In this document: in pieces, positions 57,234 to 64,000 of the stretch
How the letters are laid out: the number at the start of each line of letters is the position of its first letter
Position numbering within the stretch: the first letter of the stretch is position 1
From: Anisodus tanguticus
Taxonomy: Eukaryota > Streptophyta > Magnoliopsida > Solanales > Solanaceae
Reading direction: 5' to 3'
Length of the DNA: 64,000 nt
Assembly (NCBI GenBank): GCA_034509755.1
Contig: CM067546.1
Span: 34,308,383 to 34,372,382, forward strand
Notes under the pieces: model-generated
Database searches by the model: none
Told to the model about the DNA's origin: nothing
Seen by the model: the letters and a program-made list of their open reading frames with translations, nothing else
Made by a program: the position numbers and the translations under genes

Positions 57234-57716
57234 AATAGCAATGCAAGACGTGATATAGGGATTGGGAAGAAAAAATTGGGAAGAGAAGAGAAAGGACACC
57301 GTCAGACACAAAAACCGAGAAGAGAGGCTCGGATTTTGAGAAATAGTCGACAGAATTTTGAGGGAGGAATTTGAGACCTAGACTTCTGATACCATGAAAG
57401 AAATAATCCCTTGATTATTTTCATTAACGAAAGAGTATATATACAATTTACAATTTACAATTTTCCATAATAGAAATCCTATTCCTATTCTACACCCAAA
57501 ATACTATTCTAGTAATACAAGAATCCTATAATTATGGTAAGTGTACAATACTAATTAATACAATATTTACACTAAAATATTACACCAAATCGTACCTAAA
57601 ATCTATCATAACCCGTGATATACATGGTGTGTATATCACCGAGTATATCACGGATTGAACTATACAAAACCTTGACAAATAAGTGTAAATCGTCTATATT
57701 TATAAAAATCGTAACA
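56600..57716 (-). mobile_element. 5' end of a Copia element (LTR, primer site, gag), truncated
   Basis: The minus-strand LTR (57395-57716, starting TGTTACGATT and ending TTCTTTCA) is immediately followed by tggtatcagaag, an initiator tRNA-Met primer site. Gag follows. It is the same LTR family as 33225-33503 (shared tatatcacgg, cctacataattataggattc-like and attatttctttca blocks), which in that case is a 3' end. The element stops at about 56600 with no pol, and no second LTR is found. Confidence 0.85.
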
Positions 57717-58217
57717 ATTTGAAAACTTGATTCCATGTTTAAAATGTCAAACTGCGGTAATGTTTCTATAAATTAAAGGCTCTTTTCACCGATTACACAT
57801 AGTTTAATCATGGATAATTAACAAATTCTTATAAAAAATCACTAATAGTACAATAAATAGTAGATATTAGTTAAGTATATAATGAGTTAATACTAAAAAC
57901 CTTAAAGGTTGAACCCATAGAGATTAAATTCTGGATTCGTATTTGTCGCTAAGAACTTTCACTTCAATTATAACTATATAACACATTGATTAACTGTATA
58001 TTACGTGCAATTATAATCAACTAAATATCACATTCAATTATTAATGTGCAACGCACATTCATAGAAACTAGTTATTTTAAAAATATGAATATAAATGTTG
58101 GTGGACCAAAATATCCTTCAAATATTGAACGACTTTTATACCCTTAATTATTTCATTAGAATGTACAAGAAAAGGACACAATTGGAACAAAATTGTAGTA
58201 GATTATGAACTTAACTA
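57717..58217. other. AT-rich intergenic region
   Basis: Nothing recognised. Confidence 0.4.
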
Positions 58218-58455
58218 ACTCTAATCCTATTATGAACTCATTAACTCAAGTTAATAGCAAGTCAATTCCAAAAAAATATTACACTAATCAGATACGATTT
58301 TAACACCTCAAGTACTCTAATCCTATTATGAACTAGTTAACTCACGTTAATAGCAAGTCAATTCCAAAAAAATATTACACTAATCAAATACGATTTTAAC
58401 ACCTAAAGTACTCTAATTAATTCAAATAGAATATTACACTAATATGATACAATCT
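58218..58455. repeat. 96-bp tandem repeat, about 2.4 units
   Basis: Units start at 58218, 58314 and 58410 (actctaat...). The first two are almost identical (shared ctaatcctattatgaact, agcaagtcaattccaaaaaa, atattacactaatca, tacgattttaacacct); the third diverges after about 40 bp. Confidence 0.9.
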
Positions 58456-59409
58456 AACACCTAGATTTTCCTGTGAAAATAAAAATAAAAAATAAAAAAT
58501 TATCACCAGTGCTATAACTAAAATATAAGAGAGAGAGAAAAAGCACAAATAAGAAATGAAAATAAAAGGAACTCAGTCTTTTGGTTGTTGGTTAGAGTTA
58601 TGCGGGTAATAGTAATATAAGAATTAGTTATGCAGAATTTAATTATTCATGTATTAATTATTTCAATGTTGATTTAATGAAATAATAAAATAATCAAAGA
58701 ACGTATATTGAAGTAAAATAAGATTTGTAACTAAAACAATCAATGGAAATGTACTAAAGCAAATAAGAGATTATTCCTTTCAACCCAAAATTATTACCAA
58801 CTAATTTTATATCCATGGAGAATTCAATTATTATTTTGGTATTGCGTAAACTTATAATAATTAAGGCCTTAAAGTCAACTAATAATATGTTTGTAAAAAA
58901 TTATAATGGAATTTGAAGATCTAATACCACAGAAATACTACCTATATACAATATATATTTTTGCCAAAATATAATGTTCAAATACATGAGCAAGATTTCA
59001 ATGGACAATGATAGGTAGAGCCTGTTTGGATTGACTTATTTTAAGTACTTTTAAGCCAAAATAACTTTTAAGCACTTTTATAGTGTTTGGGTAAAATAAA
59101 AAAAATATTTTTAAGTATTTGTTTCTAAGCCAAAATAACAAAAATAAGTCATAAGCTAAAAATTTTATATGTATATGTAGTTATTAATGGACTACATATC
59201 AATGTATCAAACATGCAATTATTAACGTATAATCGTAGAATCTAATCAAATATATAGAGATAGAGTCATCACATAATTTTCTATCAGAAAAGTGGAAACT
59301 AAAGTGGCACTTTATTGATTTATTATATATGTATATGTAGTTATTAATGGACACAAAAGCACAAACAGCTAAAAATAGTTGGGACCAAATTTCTTCAGAA
59401 AAGGGATCT
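58456..59409. other. intergenic; decayed MITE and a 29-bp direct repeat
   Basis: About 59030-59165 resembles a common Solanaceae MITE end (gcctgtttggattgactta ... taagccaaaataac). The stretch ttatatgtatatgtagttat-taatggac occurs at 59166 and again at about 59327, bracketing 130 bp of tRNA flank. No gene. Confidence 0.5.
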
Positions 59410-59481
59410 TGAACCCGACGTGAATCGAACACGCAACCTTCTGATCTGGAGTCAGACGCGCTACCATTGCGCCACGGATCC
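59410..59481 (-). tRNA. tRNA-Trp (CCA), second copy
   Basis: 72 nt, identical to the copy at 45536 except one D-loop base (GGCGCAATGGTAGCGC). The anticodon stem-loop CTGACTCCAGATCAG gives CCA. A caacag start motif precedes it, and a T4 run lies about 8-11 nt past the 3' end. Its 3' flank is similar to that of the first copy, so it is a local duplication about 13.9 kb away. Confidence 0.96.
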
Positions 59482-60031
59482 CTGTTGAATGCAATTCATT
59501 TTAAATGTACACAAGCATTCTCCCACTTAGTTGTTTTTCAAAATAATTTTAATATTCGTATTGATACAATGATTTAAATCGTTTATTGTAAACTGTAAAA
59601 TTGAAATTTTACTCTATTTAAAGTTGAATTGACGATTTGTTCTAAGTAAGACAAGTTTTTATGAATTGAAAAAAAAAATTGTTGATAATTATATATGTTT
59701 TTATTTTGTCAGAATAGTCCTTCGATATTTTGGTCATACTTAATCTTGGTTAGAGCATATATAATTTATGCGCAACAAATAGACTTATTACAAGACATAT
59801 GTTACCTCTCTTTGCTGCATACAGGAGAAAACCGAGACAATGAAGTCATTTATATAAATTCTGCATTACATATTTTTGTTATGAAGAGAATAAGCCTATC
59901 AGCAGTCAAGAACTCATTAAAATATACTATTATGTAAAACTTAAGGTAGAGGCTAGGTTTCAAACTTTCAATTCTCAATTAGTTGCATTTTTATTTTATT
60001 ACCTATGTTGTACCTAAAGTTTGATATTATG
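59482..60031. other. AT-rich intergenic region
   Basis: Nothing recognised; the 80-codon frame at 59695-59937 shows no domain. Confidence 0.4.
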
Positions 60032-60362
60032 GTAAATAATGAATCTTGGGTCGAACTCAACCCAAAAGCTAGTTTGTTGGGTGATGATTGTCCAAGTGAA
60101 GTTCATGTTCCCATTCCATATCCGATGTGTGACTCTTAGCACTCGCCGCATGCCCAGACCTTGTTAACTGGAGCGTGAATAATATAATATTGGGGCCCAA
60201 CATCGGTAAACAAAGAATTGAAATGAGTCTAACTCTGATACCATGTAAAGAATGAATCTTGAGCTTAACTCAACCCCAAAAGCTAGCTTGTTGGATGAGA
60301 ATTGTCCAAGTTCATATAAAGAGTTCATATACACATTTTATATCCGATGGAGACTCTTAGCA
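60032..60362 (-). mobile_element. TRIM, second copy (minus strand)
   Basis: Terminal repeats at about 60244-60362 and 60032-60141 (minus orientation, beginning tgctaagagtc and ending cattctttaca in the better copy). The primer site tggtatcagagttag lies between them on the minus strand (60229-60243). The interior matches the TRIM at 14029-14372 (atgttgggcccc, tcattycaattctttg). No coding capacity. Confidence 0.78.
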
Positions 60363-60579
60363 ATTACTTCACATATAATTTAGAAATTCACTAGCCTAAT
60401 TATCCCGTTTGACCCCTTCCTCTAGAAGTGCTACTGGGCTAATAATGCTATTACGAGAGAAATTAAAGAATCCTTCTACTTCTCTTTCGGTCACTGTTAA
60501 TTTATATATTTATATAATTGCAGGATATAGGCCCGCATATGTGGCGCTCTCTAAGGCATTAGATATTATTTATCTTTTT

Positions 60580-61191
60580 TGTTGTTTTTTTTTAGCCTTT
60601 TCCCTAAATTTTTCCCTAGTAATATACAAAAGCCCCAAAAGTCACGACTACTTAAAGCAGTCACTAAACAGTGCGTTCTTTTACTACTTATCTGTCGCTC
60701 TTTCAAACAGCGCGTTTCTACCCAAAACAAAATGGCTTTTTTTCCTGATTGGTTAAAGATTTGGCTAAGATTTCTATAAATAGAATTATTCGGCTTCTCA
60801 TTTAACACACCAAAGACTCAGAGAGAAATATATCTGAGAGCATAGAGAGCAGTGTGAAGTATTTCATAGACTGTGTAAGAAAATAGTTTATGAAAAAAAA
60901 AAGAGCGAAATTGTAGTAAGGTGGAAAAATCAAAGGAGGAGTATTTTTTTTGAATGTGTAGTGGTCTTTGGAGTATTTATACTTGTGACTACACAATGTA
61001 AAATTCTTTGCTATAGTGATATCGGTTGCTCCTCTTGGCCCGTGGTTTATCCCTTATCCAGAAGGGTTTTCATGTAAAAACTTTCGGTGTCATTATTGCT
61101 TTTTATTCTTGTTAATTTACCATAACTTGTGTTTCACGTTTATTACTAATACCATGAATATTATTTTTGTGGGTCTATTTTATTCCCAACA
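60580..61191 (+). mobile_element. 5' LTR of a Tnt1-like Copia element
   Basis: Right end tattcccaaca (61191); left end approximate at TGTTG (60580). A TATAAATA at 60775-60782 is followed by the block catttaacacacc, shared with the minus-strand LTR at 21615-22144. The sequence after the LTR (agatgctctgtgg) is not an obvious primer site. Confidence 0.7.
60775..60782 (+). promoter_or_regulatory. LTR TATA box
   Basis: tataaata in tttctataaatagaa, conserved in position and flanks with the related LTR on the minus strand near 21999. Confidence 0.6.
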
Positions 61192-64000
61192 AGATGCTCT
61201 GTGGTTGAAGCATAGTCTGAACTTCCACATCAGACAAGAATTACTTTGGTCTCCTGCTAATAAATAATATGTGTATTTGTGATAAACGATGGAAGCCAAC
61301 ACTAGTAGAATGATTACTTTGAGTGGTGTCAATTATGCCATTTGAAATAGCAAAATGGAAAATTTGCTCTATGTCAAGAACTTTTATCAACTAGTCTTTG
61401 CCACTAAAAAGCCTGATAATAAATGAGATGAATGGGGGAATTTGTTAAACATACAAGTATGTGGCTTTATTAGATAGTGGGCTGACGATAATGTGTTGAA
61501 CCATATTTCTGGGGAGACACATGCTTGGACCCTATGGGAGCAGCTTGAAAGTTTATATGCTCGGAAGACTGATAACAACATGTTCTTGATTAAGCAAATG
61601 TTGGGTCTAAAATACATTGATGGTTCTCCGATGCTAGATCATTTGAATAACTTTCAGGGGATCATGAACCAGTTATCTGCCATGGACATTAAATTTGATA
61701 AAGAAATTCAAGGTTTGTTTCTACTTGGTTCCCTACCAGATTCTTGGAAAACTTTTAGAACTTCATTGTCAAATTCTGCTCCGGATGGTGTGACCTTTAT
61801 GGATCCTGCCAAGAGTAGTGTTTTAAATGAAGAAATGAGAAGAAAATCGCAGGGTTCCTTCTCGTCAGATGTCTTGGTGACTGACTCTAGAGGGAGAAGC
61901 AAGAATTGTGATTCTCAAAATAGAGAACATAATAGAAGTAAATTCAGAAGCATAAAGATATTGAGTGTTATCATTGTGGGAAGAAAGGACATACAAAGAA
62001 GTTTTGCTAGATATTGAAGAAAGAGAACAGAGACATGGAGAAAAAGAAAGAAGATGACAGTGAAAATTGTGTGGCCACCTCACTACAGAAGATTTTGTTA
62101 ATGTCCTTGATAAAAATCTGATAAATATTGCTTGTGATGAGTCAAGCTAGATTGTGGACAGTGGTGTCACATCTCATGTGACATCAAGGAAGGATTTTTT
62201 CTCATCATATACTCCATGTGATTTTAGAACCTTGAGTATGAGTAATGAGATCGTCTCTAGGGTGGCTGGTATTTGAATAATTTGTTTGGAAACTAGTATT
62301 GAAACTAAACAAGTTTTGAACAATGTGAAGCATGCACCTGATGTTTGTTTGCACGTGATATTTGTTGGTGTTCTGGATGATGAAGGTTATTTTAGTACCA
62401 ATGGTGCTGAAAAGTGGAAACTCACTAAGGGTTCCTTGATTGTGGCTCGTGGTACAAAGTGTTGTGGTCTATACTGGACTACAACTTCTACTTGTGCTAA
62501 TATGGTGAATGCAGTCGAGAGTAATAACTCTTCAACGCTATTGCACAAAAGGCTTAGCCACATCAGTGAGAAAGGACTCAATGTCCTGGTCAAGAAGAAA
62601 TTGTTGTCAAATTTTGAAAGTGCTAAATTATAAAACTGTGAGCACTGTTTGTCTGGAAAACAAAATAGAGTATTTTTTAAGTCGCATTCTCCATCAAGAA
62701 AGATAGAGGTTCTTGAGTTGGTGTATTTATATTTATGTAGACAAAAACTTTGAGTGGTGCACTTTACTTTGCTACGTTTATTGATGATTGCTCAAGAAAA
62801 CTTTGGGTCTATGTCTTGAAGACTAAAGACCAAGTGTTAGGTGTCTTTAAGCAGTTTCAGGCTTCAGTTAAAAGAGAAATAAGAAAGAAACTAAAGTGTA
62901 TTCATACTGATAACAATGCTGAATATTGCAGACCGTTTGACGAATACTGCAAGCAACAGGGTATAAGACAGCAGAATACTCCTCAGCTTAATGGTTTAGC
63001 GGAGAGGATGAACATGACCTTGATGGAAAGAGTCAGATGTTTGCTTTCTAAAGCAAAATTGCCGAATTCCTTTTGGGGTGAGGCTTTATTGACCGATGCA
63101 CATGTTATCAACCTATCTCCTGATGTTGCTTTGCAAAGTGATGTTCCAAACAGAGTTTGGTATGGCAAGGATGTCTCCTATGACCATCTGAAAGTATTCA
63201 TCAAAATCCAGAAAATACTCAAAAAAAATTAAAAATACGAAATTATGAATAAGGGAGAAATTCCATGAAAGAAAAATTAATGATTCATATAAATCACTTA
63301 GTAATTTGGAATAAATAATTAAAATCTTCAAGGTAAAAAATAAAAGAGCTCCATATAATAACTTCTATGAATATACACTAGGTTGCATAAAAAGGTTAGT
63401 TTCCTTCGTTCCTGGAGGAGGGCCTCCTTCCTCTCTTCCAGATTGCGAATGTACCAAGACAAGACAGTGCATCTTCATTGGCTATGGCCTTGATGAGTTT
63501 GGTTACAAGCTATATGATCCAGTTGATAAGAAAGTTGTGAGAAGTCATAATGTTGTCTTCGTGGAGGATCAAACCATTGAAGATACTGACAAAGCGGAGA
63601 AGCTAAAATCTTCAAGTTCTGATGGTTTAGTTAATCTTGATCAAGTTCTGAATATAAATGTGGATGACGTGAGTGGGCTCAATGATGACGTGATGCCCAT
63701 AATCATGTTCCAGGTCATCATATTGACATGAAACTATGGATGAGTTAAATACTTCACTCAGGAGGTCTACTAGACAACGCATTTCTTCTTCCCGTTATTC
63801 TCCTAATGAGTATGTATTACTCACTGATGGGGGAGAACCTGAATGTTATGAGGAGGCTATGGAAGATGAGCACCAGGATCAATGGATTAAAGCGATGCAA
63901 GATGAGATGAAATCTCTACATGAGAATCAAACTTATGAGTTTGTGAAATTGCCTAAATGCATAAGAGCTTTGAAGAACAAGTGGGTGTTCAAAGTCAAAG
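61192..64000 (+). pseudogene. Tnt1-like Copia gag-pol, degenerate and running off the window
   Basis: Gag (about 61289-62030): ETHAWTLWEQLESLYARKTD, MLGLKYIDGSPMLDHLNNFQ, GLFLLGSLPDSW, then a CCHC knuckle (CYHCGKKGHTKKFC, about 61964-62008) in a shifted frame. Protease: IVDSGVTSHVTSRKDFF at about 62151. Pre-integrase: LLHKRLSHISEKGL. Integrase (62750-63196): YFATFIDDCSRKLWVYVLKT, IHTDNNAEY, NTPQLNGLAERMNMTLMERV and FWGEALLT. About 260 bp of foreign AT-rich sequence then interrupts DHLKVF, and Copia resumes near 63454 (KTRQCIFIGYGLDEFGYKLY) to the RT start (ALKNKWVFKVK) at the window end. Many stops and frameshifts. Confidence 0.85.
63197..63453. other. insertion or replacement inside Copia integrase
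   Basis: AT-rich sequence without Copia coding signal separates DHLKVF from KTRQCIF. About 20-25 codons normally found here (GCKAFVH-type) are missing, so this is an insertion with deletion. Its origin is not recognised. Confidence 0.6.

Noticed and set aside
1..64000. Endogenous pararetrovirus (caulimovirid) sequence
   Set aside because: Every reverse-transcriptase or protease remnant examined has Copia or gypsy order and motifs; no movement-protein or coat-protein-like frame was noticed.
1..64000. CRISPR array, operons or bacterial features
   Set aside because: Introns, snRNA and nuclear tRNA genes and plant transposons show eukaryotic DNA; the tandem repeats lack spacer structure.

Overview
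The window looks like nuclear DNA of a dicot plant, most likely a member of the nightshade family (Solanaceae). It is AT-rich, almost every long open frame is retrotransposon debris, there are two plant-type U2 snRNA genes and two nuclear tRNA-Trp(CCA) genes, and several small hairpin transposons are of types common in Solanaceae. No database was searched, so species and family are inferred from remembered sequence character.

Only one protein gene reads through intact: a basic 7S globulin/EDGP/XEGIP-type secreted inhibitor on the minus strand at 11928-13253. Three broken relatives lie on the same strand (5550-5728; 14790-21614, split by a retrotransposon; 47258-47700), and their 3' flanks are also similar. 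This is a degenerating tandem gene cluster spread apart by transposons. Other host genes survive as relics: a RAD1 checkpoint-clamp pseudogene (37749-43910) with lost start, stop codon, frameshifts and a solo LTR in exon 3; two exons of a SYP2/PEP12-type syntaxin (30560-30863, minus); and the first 35 codons of a class A heat-stress transcription factor cut by a Copia LTR (33504-33608, minus).

Layout. 1-5287: 3' end and very long 3' LTR of a Ty3/gypsy-like element. 5288-5966: inhibitor 5' fragment. 5967-10099: degenerate Copia element with short LTRs. 10100-14900: MITE, intact inhibitor gene, miniature LTR element (TRIM). 14908-20484: young but defective Copia element inside an inhibitor pseudogene. 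21615-24397: minus-strand Copia 3' end, then a second copy of the gypsy LTR end. 24800-29375: decayed Copia element with an antisense gypsy fragment. 29370-32710: U2 array (one likely active gene, one with a deleted promoter) with a syntaxin fragment and a foldback between the genes. 32785-33608: Copia 3' end joined to the HSF exon. 34081-37491: hAT transposon. 37749-43910: RAD1 relic with foldback, solo LTR, LINE and tandem repeat. 44012-46900: two hairpin elements and tRNA-Trp. 47258-54510: inhibitor fragment and a Copia element with two inverted LTRs and head-to-head pol halves. 56600-57716: Copia 5' end. 58218-60362: tandem repeat, second tRNA-Trp, second TRIM. 60580-64000: Tnt1-like Copia element running off the end.

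I found no prokaryote-style defence locus, CRISPR array or biosynthetic cluster. The least ordinary objects are the inverted-LTR Copia structure, the syntaxin-derived inverted repeat beside the U2 genes, and the exon-level dissection of RAD1 and HSF by LTR elements.
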